Numbered from the stretch's first letter, positions 27,048 to 35,310 are shown. The stretch: 64,000 bases of DNA from Bradyrhizobium sp. Gha (GCF_900113735.1 NZ_FOQM01000023.1:62001-126000); one strand, 5' to 3'. Numbers and translations are program-made. The notes: generated by a model not told the origin, from the letters alone.

Positions 27048-27281
27048 ATGGTTCAGATGTATTTCCACTGCTCGAACACCGAAGGCACGCTGATCGACCA
27101 CTATGGCGCGGCAGTTGCCAACCTCGCCGAGGCGCGCGACCGCGCTGCCCAGATCATGCGCGCGATGATCGAGACGCCCGGCGCCGAAGACTGGCGTGAC
27201 TGGGTGATCCATGTCAGCGACGACGACGGCGAGGAGATCTTCGATCTTCCCTTCACCGCGATGCTCGGCAAGCCGCATTGA
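27048..27281 (+). CDS. Small DUF6894-type protein
   Basis: 77 residues from ATG 27048, which has a strong AGAGGAGG ribosome-binding site at 27035-27042; a longer frame from 26997 has no such site. It starts MVQMYFHCSNTEGTLIDHYG and contains the alternating Ala/Glu helix NLAEARDRAAQIMRAMIETP followed by DWVIHVSDDDGEEIFDLPF. This matches the short DUF6894 pattern (YFHxxxG...D...EAR) very abundant in Bradyrhizobium. Function unknown. It is followed 9 bases later by another small gene. Confidence 0.8.
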   Translation: MVQMYFHCSNTEGTLIDHYGAAVANLAEARDRAAQIMRAMIETPGAEDWRDWVIHVSDDDGEEIFDLPFTAMLGKPH

Positions 27282-27290
27282 GGTGATGCC

Positions 27291-27467
27291 ATGCTGTTCG
27301 CTTCATTGACCCTGTTCCGCCAGCCCATCACCTTCGTCGCCGGCAAATTGCAGAAGCTGCTGCTGATCGCGGGCAACCCGTACCGTCCCGAGCTGCACTA
27401 CATGCGCGGCCCGGGCCCGAAATGGCACGCCAAATATCAGGCCAGCCGGCTGAACCGCGGGCTCTGA
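27291..27467 (+). CDS. 58-residue small conserved-looking protein
   Basis: ORF of 58 residues: MLFASLTLFRQPITFVAGKL, then a hydrophobic LLLIAGNPYRPE and a basic C-terminus ending ASRLNRGL. It begins 9 bases after the DUF6894 gene; GAGGTGA precedes the ATG by 6 bases. The short spacing indicates an operon. The product is probably cytoplasmic or membrane-associated; no family recognised. It is too short for normal gene-length filters, so it may be missing from other annotations. Confidence 0.55.
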   Translation: MLFASLTLFRQPITFVAGKLQKLLLIAGNPYRPELHYMRGPGPKWHAKYQASRLNRGL

Positions 27468-27479
27468 ACGGGCCCGCTT

Positions 27480-27614
27480 CCTCCTCTCCATCTTCTGCCA
27501 TCTCGACGACGGCGGCGCGCCGAGCAGGCCTGACGTCGTCGCCTTCAGGCTTGCCGGCTCGTCGAGCGTCAAGATCCCGACGGCGCCATCACGCGCCTGT
27601 TTCACACCTGCCAT
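27480..27614 (-). pseudogene. Remnant of an enoyl-CoA hydratase/isomerase (crotonase) gene, 5' end only
   Basis: Reading the minus strand from ATG 27614 gives MAGVKQARDGAVGILTLDEP followed by ASLKATTSGLLGA. That is the N-terminus of crotonase-fold enzymes (..VGILTLDEPxxLNAxTxxLLGAL..). After about 34 residues the similarity ends and the frame runs into unrelated sequence in the 58-residue gene region. The oxyanion-hole and catalytic parts of a crotonase are missing. It is the only crotonase-like sequence in the window, so this looks like a gene broken by deletion. Confidence 0.6.
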
Positions 27615-27698
27615 GTCGCGTCTCGCTTTGGATGTTCTCGTTGATGGCGATATGCCATTCTTCGCCCGCCCGAAGCCAAAGCGAGCACAAGCGACATC

Positions 27699-29288
27699 AT
27701 GCCCGATCAGTTCAGCCCCAACCAAACCGTCCGCAAACCCGCCATCACCTCCAAGGGCGGCATCGTCGCCTCGCAATCACGGCGGGCGGCCGAGGTGGGC
27801 GCGCAGGTGCTGGCTGCGGGCGGCGATTGCGTCGATGCGATCGTCGCGACCACTTTTGCGCTGAACGTGCTCGAGCCCTGGAACAGCGGCATCGGCGGCG
27901 GCGGCGCGATGGTGCTCTACCGCGCCAAGGAAAATCGGTACGAGGTGATCGACTACGGCATGTGCGCGCCGCAGAGCTTGCGCGTATCGGACTATCCGCT
28001 CAGCGGCGAAGGGGCGGCCTCCGACCTGTTTCCCTGGTCGCGGGTGACGGACGACCGCAACATTCACGGACCCGGCGCGATTGCCGTGCCGGGCGTCGTC
28101 GCCGGCATGGAGGAGGCCCATCGCCGCTACGCCAGAATGTCGTGGAAGGATCTGGTCGCACCATCAGTCGGCCTCGCCGGCGAAGGTCTGTTGGTCGATT
28201 GGTGGACCGCGCTGACGATCACGGCCTCGGCGGCCGATCTCCGGCGCTACCCCGCCAGCGCGGCTGCATTCCTGAAGGACGGCCTGCCGCCGAGCCCGCC
28301 ATGGGGGATCAAGTCCGAGGTGCGGCTGCCACAGGACACGCTCAAGGCGACGCTGTCGCACCTTGCCGAAGCCGGTCCACGTGATTTCTACCAGGGCGAT
28401 CTCGCCAAAGGCATCGCATCCGACATCAGGTCAGACGGCGGCTCGCTGTCGGTGGAGGATCTCGCCGCGTTTCGCGCGCATCTGCGCGAGCCGCTGGCGA
28501 TCCCCTATCGCGGCGGCAAGGTCCATGCGACGCCGGAACTCACGGCCGGACCGACCATGGCGCATGCACTGCGCCTGCTGCAGCAGAGCCTGAAGCCGGC
28601 AAGCGCACCCGATGCAGCCGCCTATGTCGAATATGCGCTCGCCCTGCAGGCGGCCTTCCGCGAGCGGCTCAAGGACATGGGCGATGCCGACGGCAAGCGT
28701 TCGCTCGGCGCCGAATATCTCGCGCCCGCCTGCACCACGCACTTCTCGGTCGTCGACCGTCACGGCAACATCGCCGCGGTGACGCAGACGCTGCTGTCCT
28801 CGTTCGGCTCGAAATACGTGACGCCGCACAGCGGCATTGCCATGAACAACGGCATCATGTGGTTCGATCCGACACCCGGCACCACCAATTCGCTCGCGCC
28901 AGGCAAGCGCTGCCTCTGCAACTACACGCCCGTCATCGCCGAGACCAGGGATGGCAAGCGCCTTGCGGTCGGTGCTTCCGGCGGACGCCGCATCCTGCCC
29001 TCGGTGATGCAGCTCGTATCGTTTGCGATGGATTTCGGCATGGACCTCGATGCCGCCATCCACCAGCCGCGCATCGACGCCAGCGAGGGCGCGGTCGTGA
29101 TCGGCGATGTCAGGCTGCCAGCGGAGATACGTAAAACCCTGGCCGCTCGCTTCGATTATGAAGAGAGCCAGGTGCAGGCCTTGCCGCAGAAATTCGCCTG
29201 CCCGAGCGTGGTGATGCGCGACGGCGACCTCAATTCCGGCGCGGTCGAGATCTTTCAGCCTTGGGCCGACGCCGTGGCGGAGTCTTGA
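27699..29288 (+). CDS. ggt: Gamma-glutamyltransferase
   Basis: 529 residues. Cleaves the gamma-glutamyl bond of glutathione and gamma-glutamyl compounds after self-processing into two subunits. The processing/nucleophile Thr is in PACTTHFSVVDRHGN near residue 347; downstream the glycine-rich binding strand is VGASGGRRILPSV. The N-terminal half has ASQSRRAAEVGAQVLAAGGD and VLEPWNSGIGGGGAMVLY, typical of the family. No signal peptide is apparent, unlike secreted GGTs, so it may be cytoplasmic, as in other alphaproteobacterial paralogs. The gene stands beside the crotonase remnant and upstream of a small secreted protein. It may act with nearby amine/amino-acid catabolism genes. Confidence 0.9.
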   Translation: MPDQFSPNQTVRKPAITSKGGIVASQSRRAAEVGAQVLAAGGDCVDAIVATTFALNVLEPWNSGIGGGGAMVLYRAKENRYEVIDYGMCAPQSLRVSDYPLSGEGAASDLFPWSRVTDDRNIHGPGAIAVPGVVAGMEEAHRRYARMSWKDLVAPSVGLAGEGLLVDWWTALTITASAADLRRYPASAAAFLKDGLPPSPPWGIKSEVRLPQDTLKATLSHLAEAGPRDFYQGDLAKGIASDIRSDGGSLSVEDLAAFRAHLREPLAIPYRGGKVHATPELTAGPTMAHALRLLQQSLKPASAPDAAAYVEYALALQAAFRERLKDMGDADGKRSLGAEYLAPACTTHFSVVDRHGNIAAVTQTLLSSFGSKYVTPHSGIAMNNGIMWFDPTPGTTNSLAPGKRCLCNYTPVIAETRDGKRLAVGASGGRRILPSVMQLVSFAMDFGMDLDAAIHQPRIDASEGAVVIGDVRLPAEIRKTLAARFDYEESQVQALPQKFACPSVVMRDGDLNSGAVEIFQPWADAVAES

Positions 29289-29375
29289 GCGCCACGACTC
29301 CTCCATATTTGCCCGCGACACCGCGATCGATGTCCATCGAACGGACAGATGCGTGCCCAAGAGGAGATAGTTAGG

Positions 29376-29594
29376 ATGAAGAAGCTCGCGCTCGCCGCAG
29401 CATTGATCATTGCGGCCGGCTTCACGATGCCCGGCGCGGCATTTGCCAAGGGCGGTCATGGCCACGGATACGGTCATGGCCACGGGTTGGGCCATCACCA
29501 CCACGGCACGCCGCCCGGATGGTGGCATGGGCGCAAGGTCGGCTGGCGCGGTCACGGCTGCCCGCCCGGCCTGTGGAAGCAGGGCCGCTGCTGA
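29376..29594 (+). CDS. Small secreted Gly/His-rich protein
   Basis: 72 residues from the ATG at 29376 with AGGAG upstream at 29361-29365 (distant) and a signal peptide (KKLALAAALIIAAGFTMPGA, cleavage near AFA-KGG). The mature part is GHGHGYGHGHGLGHHHHG, then Pro/Gly/Trp-rich (TPPGWWHGRKVGWRG), ending CPPGLWKQGRC. The cysteines at the end could pair. Such proteins bind metals in vitro; whether this one buffers Ni, Cu or Zn is unknown. It is directly followed by an intrinsic terminator. Confidence 0.72.
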   Translation: MKKLALAAALIIAAGFTMPGAAFAKGGHGHGYGHGHGLGHHHHGTPPGWWHGRKVGWRGHGCPPGLWKQGRC

Positions 29595-29615
29595 CCTTCA
29601 ACCGGTTAATCATCC

Positions 29616-29642
29616 AAGGCGCCGCTCCAGCGGCGCCTTTTT
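29616..29642 (+). terminator. Rho-independent terminator
   Basis: AAGGCGCCGCT (29616-29626) and AGCGGCGCCTTT (29629-29640) form a perfect stem with a 2-base loop and a run of T (to 29642). It ends the small secreted protein gene; its last base touches the stop codon of the convergent oxidoreductase gene. Confidence 0.85.
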
Positions 29643-30925
29643 CAAATGCCGAGCCGGTCGCGTACCCGGCCTGCGATCACGGCGGTGGTCACACCGACCG
29701 GCCAGAATGCGTGCATCGGGATCGGCTTGATGCCGGTGATGGGCATGTCGATCTCGGCTTTGGGACCGCCGATCAGACGGCGCGCGAGCTGCGCGCCCAT
29801 GGCGGTCGAGAGCGCAACGCCGCGGCCGTTGCAGCCGAGCGAGATCAGGATGTTTTCCGCGGGCTCGTGCACATGCGGATAATGATCCCCGGTGATCGCA
29901 AGCCGGCTGTTCCAGCCATGGGTCCAGGTGACGCCCTTGAGCTGCGGCCAGAGACGCTCGGCGTAACGAATGAGATAGGCCACATCATCAGGCGACTTGA
30001 TCCAGCGCATCGGGCCGCGGCCGCCCATCAACAACCGGTTCTGCTGGTCGATGCGGTAATAGACAGTGATGTGACCGCTCTCGTAGAGCACCGGCCGCCT
30101 CGGCATGATCGAGCGCGCGACCTCTTCCGTCAGCGGCGCAGTGGCAGCGATCGAGGAAAACACCGGCACGATGGTGCGGCGGAGCGCGGGCCAGAGATCG
30201 TCGGTAAAGCCATTGGTCGCGAGCAGCACCTTGTCGGCATGCACCACCGCGCGCGGCGTCGCGATGCGCCAACGGCTGCCGTCGCGGCGCAGCGATAGCG
30301 CCGGCGTCTCGCCATGCACCTTCGCGCCGGCAGAGAGCGCGGCGCGCGCAAGGCCGCGGGCGTAGCTGAGCGGATGCAGGTCGCCCCCGCGTGTATCGAG
30401 CATGGCGCCGATGTAGCGATCCGTACCGGTCATCTCGCGCAACTGCTCGCGGTTCAGATACGTCACCGGCATGCCGCGACGGATGCATTGCTGCGCCGTC
30501 TTCTCGATCGCAGCGGCGCTGGCCTCGTTGTAGGCCGCGCGCAACGTGCCGTTCTGTCGCGCCTCGCAGGGGATCTGGTAACGGCGGATCAGATCATGCG
30601 TGAAATTGGTGGCACCGTAGGAGAACGCGATCATGCGGCGGCCGAGATCGGCGCCGAAATCTGCTTCGATCTTGTCAGGGTCATGCTTCAGGCCGGGGTT
30701 GGTGTGCCCGCCGTTATTACCGGACGCGCCCCAGCCCGGCTCCTGCGCCTCCAGCACCAGCGCCTCGACGCCCTGCTCCGCCAGATACAATGCCGTGGAG
30801 AGACCGGTGTAGCCGCCGCCGACGATCGCGACGGATATGCTCTTGTCCATGTCGAGCGGTGGCGTGGCCACCGGCGCGACGGCGGTGTCGGCATAGAGTG
30901 AGGGTGGCAGAGACAGACGCGTCAT
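29642..30925 (-). CDS. FAD-dependent amine oxidoreductase (DAO family, PuuB-like)
   Basis: 427 residues. An FAD-binding dinucleotide motif (AIVGGGYTGLSTALYLAEQG) begins near residue 34 and VLEAQEPGWGASGNNGGH follows, the pattern of gamma-glutamylputrescine oxidase and related DAO enzymes. The C-terminal LISLGCNGRGVALSTAMGAQ is the second FAD contact. No signal peptide. It lies 12 bases after the ABC transporter ATPase gene, in the same operon, so it probably oxidises the amine or amino acid taken up by that importer. E. coli PuuB oxidises gamma-glutamylputrescine; this assignment is by resemblance and context, and sarcosine/glycine-type oxidase remains possible. Confidence 0.86.
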   Translation of the reverse strand: MTRLSLPPSLYADTAVAPVATPPLDMDKSISVAIVGGGYTGLSTALYLAEQGVEALVLEAQEPGWGASGNNGGHTNPGLKHDPDKIEADFGADLGRRMIAFSYGATNFTHDLIRRYQIPCEARQNGTLRAAYNEASAAAIEKTAQQCIRRGMPVTYLNREQLREMTGTDRYIGAMLDTRGGDLHPLSYARGLARAALSAGAKVHGETPALSLRRDGSRWRIATPRAVVHADKVLLATNGFTDDLWPALRRTIVPVFSSIAATAPLTEEVARSIMPRRPVLYESGHITVYYRIDQQNRLLMGGRGPMRWIKSPDDVAYLIRYAERLWPQLKGVTWTHGWNSRLAITGDHYPHVHEPAENILISLGCNGRGVALSTAMGAQLARRLIGGPKAEIDMPITGIKPIPMHAFWPVGVTTAVIAGRVRDRLGI

Positions 30926-30937
30926 GGCGAGAACCGG

Positions 30938-31669
30938 TCAGAGCGGATGCAGCACGCGGCGCAAAAAGTCCTGCGTACGCGGATGCTGGGGTTGATTGAG
31001 CAACGCCTTGGCCGGCCCCTGCTCGACGATGACGCCACCGTCGATGAACAACACGCGATCGGCAACATCGCGGGCAAAGCCCATCTCGTGGGTCACGACG
31101 ACCATGGTCATGCCCTCGTCGGCGAGCTTGCGCATCACGCCAAGGACGTCGCCGACAAGCTCGGGATCAAGCGCCGAGGTCGGCTCGTCGAACAGGATTG
31201 CCTTCGGCTGCATGGCTAGCGCCCGCGCAATCGCGACGCGCTGCTGCTGGCCGCCGGACAGCTGCGGCGGGTGCACATCGGCCTTCTCGGCCAGCCCGAC
31301 GCGAGCAAGCAGCGCGCGACCCCGCTCGTACGCCTCGGCTCGCGGCTCTTGCTTCACGAACAGCGGCCCCTCGACGACATTTTCGAGCGCGGTACGATGC
31401 GGAAACAGATTGAAGCGCTGGAACACCATCGAAACCTGGGTGCGGATCTCGACAATCGTCGGCGCATCGCGGTGGACTTTCAAACCTTCGATGCTGATCT
31501 CACCGCGGTCGTAGCTTTCGAGTCCGTTGATACAGCGCAGGATGGTGGACTTACCCGAGCCTGACGGTCCGATGACGCAAACCACCTCACCCTTCTGCAC
31601 GGAGGCTGTGATGCCCTTGAGCACCTCCACGTTGCCAAAGCTCTTGTGGACGTCGCTGAGCTCGATCAT
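30938..31669 (-). CDS. Polar amino acid ABC transporter ATP-binding protein (GlnQ-like)
   Basis: 243 residues from the ATG at 31669; the open frame to 32374 is longer but its extra part is the permease read in another frame. Walker A GPSGSGKST, signature LSGGQQQRVAIARAL, Walker B ILFDEPTSALDP, and the H-loop VVVTHEMGFARDVAD are all visible. The ATG overlaps the permease stop in an ATGA (31666-31669). It energises uptake with the binding protein and permease upstream. The QFNLFPHRTALENV region (FQRFNLFPHRTALENV) is characteristic of polar amino-acid ABC ATPases. Confidence 0.93.
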   Translation of the reverse strand: MIELSDVHKSFGNVEVLKGITASVQKGEVVCVIGPSGSGKSTILRCINGLESYDRGEISIEGLKVHRDAPTIVEIRTQVSMVFQRFNLFPHRTALENVVEGPLFVKQEPRAEAYERGRALLARVGLAEKADVHPPQLSGGQQQRVAIARALAMQPKAILFDEPTSALDPELVGDVLGVMRKLADEGMTMVVVTHEMGFARDVADRVLFIDGGVIVEQGPAKALLNQPQHPRTQDFLRRVLHPL

Positions 31670-32319
31670 TTCTTGCCCGCTCGCTTCTCGAAATGACGCA
31701 CCAGCAGGATCAGCGGGATGCTCATGGTGAGATACATCAAGGCTACAAGCGTGAACACGTTGGTGTTCTTGAAAGTCGACGACGCGATCAGCTTGCCTTG
31801 CAGGGCGAGCTCGGCGACCGTGATGGTCGAGGCCTGCGACGAATCCTTCAGCATCATGATCATGACGTTGCCGTAAGGAGGCAGCACGATGCGCACCGCC
31901 TGCGGCAGCACCACGCGCCGCATGGTGAGCCACCAGCCCATGCCGATCGACTGCGCGGCCTCGATCTGGCCCTTGTCGATCGCCTCGATGCCGGCGCGGA
32001 AGTTCTCGGCCTGATAGGCCGAATAGGCGATGCCAAGGCCGAGAATTGCGGCCTGCAAGGCCGATAACGTGACGCCGAGATCCGGCATCACGAAGTAGAG
32101 GTAGAACAGCAGCACGATGATCGGGATGCCGCGGATCAGATTGATCATGCTGGCGCTGAGCATCGCCAGCGCCTTGATGCCGGAGACCCGCATCATTGCC
32201 CAGATCAGGCCAAGAGCCGTCGATAGCAGCAGCGAGCCGATCGTCACGATGATGGTCAGCGCGACGCCGTTCATCAGGATCGGAAAGAACTCGGCGGCGT
32301 CGCGCCAGAAACCTTTCAT
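31666..32319 (-). CDS. Polar amino acid ABC transporter permease
   Basis: 217 residues, five hydrophobic segments, beginning MKGFWRDAAEFFPILMNGVA. The cytoplasmic loop with EAAQSIGMGWWLTMRRVVLP contacts the ATPase (EAA motif). It has the ArtQ/GlnP family length. It starts 30 bases after the binding-protein stop and overlaps the ATPase start by ATGA. Only one permease gene is present, so the complex probably uses a homodimer. Ligand uncertain (basic or polar amino acid, or an opine/amine). Confidence 0.93.
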   Translation of the reverse strand: MKGFWRDAAEFFPILMNGVALTIIVTIGSLLLSTALGLIWAMMRVSGIKALAMLSASMINLIRGIPIIVLLFYLYFVMPDLGVTLSALQAAILGLGIAYSAYQAENFRAGIEAIDKGQIEAAQSIGMGWWLTMRRVVLPQAVRIVLPPYGNVMIMMLKDSSQASTITVAELALQGKLIASSTFKNTNVFTLVALMYLTMSIPLILLVRHFEKRAGKK

Positions 32320-32349
32320 GGGCAGCCTTCGATGCGCGATCAGCCTCGA

Positions 32350-33108
32350 TCAACCCTGAGCCTTCAGGCCCCATTTATCGAGGATCTTGTCGATGGTGCC
32401 ATTGGCTTTCAGCTTGGCGAGCGAGGCGTTGATCTTGCCGAGCAGCGCACTCTCGCCCTTGCGGACGCCGATGCCGACGGAGCCGACCGTGACGGGCTTG
32501 TAGCCGTCGACGAGGCGCACCTCGGGGAAGCCGCCCTGTTTCAGATTGTAGGCAAGGATCGGATAGTCGGCATAACCGGCCTTGAGGCGGCCGGTGTTCA
32601 CGTCGCGCAGGATGTCGGGAATGGTGTCGTATGCCTTCACCTCGGCGAACAAGCCGGATTTTTTCAGCGCATCGACGAAGGCGGTGCCGACCTGGGCACC
32701 CACGGTCTCGCCCTTGAGATCCTCCTGCGTGGCATAGGCCTTGTTGTCGCTCTTCGGCACCACCAAGCCTTCGCCATAGGTGTAGATCGGGTCGGAGAAG
32801 TCGACGACCTCCTTGCGCGGCGCGGTGATGAACATTGCGGCGGCGATGATGTCGATCTTGCTCGAGGTCAGCGACGGGATCAGCGCCGAGAACTGCATCG
32901 GCTCGATCTGCACGTTGAAGCCGGCGTCCTTGCCGATCTCGGTGACGAGATCGACCATGATGCCCTGGATGGAATTGGTCTTGGTGTCGAGAAAGGTGAA
33001 GGGAATACCCGTCGGCGTCGAGCCGACCTTCAGCACCTGCTGCGCCGAAACGGGTGTCACCGCTGCAATCGCGAGCGCCGCAACCGCGGCCAGACCAAAA
33101 AGCTTCAT
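32350..33108 (-). CDS. Extracytoplasmic amino acid-binding protein of an ABC importer
   Basis: 252 residues with a signal peptide (MKLFGLAAVAALAIAAVTPV-SA). Family-3-type binding protein: VGSTPTGIPFTFLDTKTNSI early, DIIAAAMFITAPRKEVVDFS in the middle, and KGESALLGKINASLAKLKAN late. It is the first gene of the minus-strand operon with permease, ATPase and FAD oxidoreductase, and is divergent from an XRE-cupin regulator 160 bases away. The ligand-binding residues (Arg/Asp contacts) were not resolved, so the ligand remains open. Confidence 0.92.
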   Translation of the reverse strand: MKLFGLAAVAALAIAAVTPVSAQQVLKVGSTPTGIPFTFLDTKTNSIQGIMVDLVTEIGKDAGFNVQIEPMQFSALIPSLTSSKIDIIAAAMFITAPRKEVVDFSDPIYTYGEGLVVPKSDNKAYATQEDLKGETVGAQVGTAFVDALKKSGLFAEVKAYDTIPDILRDVNTGRLKAGYADYPILAYNLKQGGFPEVRLVDGYKPVTVGSVGIGVRKGESALLGKINASLAKLKANGTIDKILDKWGLKAQG

Positions 33109-33187
33109 CGCGTCCCCCTTTGGGCTTGCCGATGACGGCGCTCGCGCATGTCGTGATCAGACGTTGCGGGCCAAACCGTTTCGACCT

Positions 33188-33207
33188 ATTTTCACCAATA
33201 TGAAAAT
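33188..33207. promoter_or_regulatory. Candidate operator: perfect 7-base inverted repeat
   Basis: ATTTTCA (33188-33194) and TGAAAAT (33201-33207) separated by six bases, in the space between the binding-protein gene and the divergent XRE-cupin regulator. A second palindrome TTCAT-GCAC-ATGAA (33241-33254) lies just upstream of the regulator's start. Both contain the same half-site core TTCA/TGAA. Binding of the adjacent regulator is inferred. Confidence 0.55.
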
Positions 33208-33240
33208 TTGGTCATAGTTTCGCGAATCATGCAAGCGGTT

Positions 33241-33254
33241 TTCATGCACATGAA
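33241..33254. promoter_or_regulatory. Second candidate operator palindrome
   Basis: TTCATGCACATGAA is a perfect palindrome around a 4-base centre. It ends beside the Shine-Dalgarno of the regulator gene, so binding could block its own translation or transcription (autoregulation). It shares its half-site with 33188-33207. Confidence 0.45.
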
Positions 33255-33268
33255 GGAAGCGGTTTGAC

Positions 33269-33934
33269 GTGAGCGGTGGCAAAAGAATGCGCAAACCGGC
33301 CTCCGCGAAGCCGGCGAAGAAGGCCACGAGCGGCAAGAAGGCGACGGCGAAGCCGGCGGAGCCCGCGATGGACGTCGCGGTCGGCCGCCGCATCCGCGAT
33401 CTCAGGCGCGTCAGGCAGTTCTCACTCGAAACAGTTGCGGCGCGTACCGAGCTGTCGATCGGCTTTCTCAGCCAGATCGAGCGTGGCCTGTCGTCACCGT
33501 CACTGCGCGTGCTGGCCACGCTCGCAGACGTGTTCGGCGTCGGCATTGCCGCGTTGTTCGGCGCAAGCCCGAGCGCCGACGGCGCATCCGATCAGGTGGT
33601 GACGCGTGGATTGCAGCGGCCAGAGCTGAAGCTCTGGCGCACTGGCGTCTCAAAGCAATTGCTGAGCCCGGCGAACGCCGACAACAAGCTCAACCTGTTC
33701 CTGGTCCATCTGGAGCCCGGCGGCTCCACTGGCGATGAGCTGTACACCCATGACGGCGAGGAAGCCGGTCTCGTGCTCGAAGGCGAGATGATGCTGACGG
33801 TCGACAGCGAAACGTGGTCGCTGAAGACCGGCGACAGTTTTCGGTTTGCAAGCCGCAGGCCGCACCGGTTTGCCAATCCAGCGCAGCAGGCGAAGGCGGT
33901 GGTGCTGTGGGTGAATTGTGTGACGGGGGCGTAA
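33269..33934 (+). CDS. XRE-family regulator with cupin domain and basic N-terminal tail
   Basis: 221 residues from a GTG at 33269; AAGGAAG precedes it by about ten bases. The first ~35 residues are Lys/Ala/Pro-rich (PAKKATSGKKATAKPAEP), histone-tail-like. The helix-turn-helix is at about 40-95 (GRRIRDLRRVRQFSLETVAA ... LSIGFLSQIERGLSSPSLR). The cupin sensor follows (VHLEPGGSTGDELYTHDGEE; then SFRFASRRPHRFANP near the end). This is the architecture of PuuR-type regulators that respond to amines. It is divergent from the ABC/FAD-oxidoreductase operon and probably controls it. The N-terminal tail is unusual in length. Confidence 0.87.
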   Translation: MSGGKRMRKPASAKPAKKATSGKKATAKPAEPAMDVAVGRRIRDLRRVRQFSLETVAARTELSIGFLSQIERGLSSPSLRVLATLADVFGVGIAALFGASPSADGASDQVVTRGLQRPELKLWRTGVSKQLLSPANADNKLNLFLVHLEPGGSTGDELYTHDGEEAGLVLEGEMMLTVDSETWSLKTGDSFRFASRRPHRFANPAQQAKAVVLWVNCVTGA

Positions 33935-33943
33935 GCTCTCTCC

Positions 33944-34031
33944 CCCGTCATTGCGAGCGAAGCGAAGCAATCCAGAATCTTTCCGCGGAGACAGTCTGGA
34001 TTGCTTCGCAAGGGCTCCTCGCAATGACGAG
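33944..34031. repeat. Intergenic palindromic repeat (REP-like), same family as 22620-22697
   Basis: CGTCATTGCGAGCGAAGCGA and AAGCAATCCAGA (33946-33976) face TCTGGATTGCTTCG and TCGCAATGACG (33995-34029). The arms are almost perfect. It fills the space between the convergent XRE-cupin regulator and dadA genes. Confidence 0.8.
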
Positions 34032-34044
34032 GAGAGAGAGGCGC

Positions 34045-35310
34045 CTACCCAAACCGGTGCTGATACCGATCCACTGTCAACTCACTCACATCGACATCCG
34101 GCTTCTTGCCCGACAGCATATCCGCGAGCACCCGCCCCGAACCGCAGGACATGGTCCAGCCGAGTGTGCCGTGGCCGGTGTTGAGGTGCAGGTTGGCATA
34201 TTGCGTCGGGCCGATCACGGGCGGACCGTCCGGCGTCATCGGACGCAGGCCACTCCAGAACGTGGCCTTGGAGAGATCGCCGCCGCGCGGGAACAGGTCG
34301 GTCAGGGAATGATCGAGTGTGGCGCGGCGCGCATTATAAAGGCGGGTCGAGAAGCCGGAAATTTCGGCGGTGCCCCCGACGCGGATGCGGTCGCCGAGAC
34401 GGGTGATCGCGACCTTGTAGCTTTCGTCCATCACGGTCGATTCCGGTGCACCGGAGGCGTCCTTGATCGGCACCGTGATCGAATAGCCCTTCACCGGAAA
34501 GACCGGCAGGGAGATGCCGAGCGGCGCGGCCATTCGCGATGAATAGCTTCCGAGCGCGAGAACATAGCTATCTGCCTGCAACAGGCCGGCGCTGGTCGCG
34601 ACACCGCTGACGCGGTCGCCCTCGGTGACGATGCGGTCGATGCCGGTGTTGAACAGGAAGCGCACGCCAAGCGCCTGGGCGTGCTTGGCCAGGGCCTGCG
34701 TGAACATGTGGCAATCGCCGGTCTCATCCTGCGGCAACCGAAGGCCGCCGACGAATTTTTCCTTCACACCCGCGAGCGCCGGCTCGACCGCGATGCAACC
34801 TTCGCGGCTCAGCGTCTCGTAGGGCACACCGTACTGCTTGAGCACCGCGACGTCTTCGCCGGTGCCGTCGAGCTGGGCCTGGTAGCGGAACAGCTGCAGC
34901 GTGCCCTGCGAACGCTCGTCATATTGAATCCCGATGTCGCGGCGCAGATCACGCAGAGAATCGCGGCTGTATTCCGCGATCGGGATCATCCGGCTCTTGT
35001 TGACCGCATAGCGCGCGCTGGTGCAGTTGCGCAGCATTTTGAGCAGCCAGACCCACATCACGGGATCGAGCTTCGGCCGGATCACCAGCGGACCATGCTT
35101 CATCAGAAGCCACTTGACCGCTTTCACCGGCACGCCGGGACCAGCCCATGGCGAGGAGTAGCCGGGCGACACTTCGCCGGCATTGGCAAACGAGGTCTCC
35201 AGCGCGGGTTCGGGCTGACGATCGACGACCGTCACCTCATGACCGGCACGGGCAAGGTAATAGGCAGAGGTGACACCGATGACCCCGCTGCCGAGGATGA
35301 GAACTTTCAC
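34045..35310 (-). CDS. dadA: D-amino acid dehydrogenase small subunit-type (DadA)
   Basis: 421 residues. FAD-dinucleotide motif MKVLILGSGVIGVTSAYYLA opens the protein and the catalytic/FAD-closing segment LHLNTGHGTLGWTMSCGSGR lies near the end. It oxidises D-alanine and related D-amino acids at the inner membrane, feeding electrons to quinone. The region HLNTGHGTLGWTMSCGSG with PVFPVKGYSIT is highly typical of DadA. It lies downstream of an aminotransferase gene on the same strand (70 bases apart), and is divergent, further away, from a second XRE-cupin regulator. Together they point to amino-acid or amine catabolism. Confidence 0.93.
   Translation of the reverse strand: MKVLILGSGVIGVTSAYYLARAGHEVTVVDRQPEPALETSFANAGEVSPGYSSPWAGPGVPVKAVKWLLMKHGPLVIRPKLDPVMWVWLLKMLRNCTSARYAVNKSRMIPIAEYSRDSLRDLRRDIGIQYDERSQGTLQLFRYQAQLDGTGEDVAVLKQYGVPYETLSREGCIAVEPALAGVKEKFVGGLRLPQDETGDCHMFTQALAKHAQALGVRFLFNTGIDRIVTEGDRVSGVATSAGLLQADSYVLALGSYSSRMAAPLGISLPVFPVKGYSITVPIKDASGAPESTVMDESYKVAITRLGDRIRVGGTAEISGFSTRLYNARRATLDHSLTDLFPRGGDLSKATFWSGLRPMTPDGPPVIGPTQYANLHLNTGHGTLGWTMSCGSGRVLADMLSGKKPDVDVSELTVDRYQHRFG

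Noticed and set aside
27303..27776. 157-codon minus-strand ORF as an intact gene
   Set aside because: Only about 34 codons of it resemble a protein family (crotonase). The remainder is antisense to the 58-residue gene and to the gamma-glutamyltransferase start.
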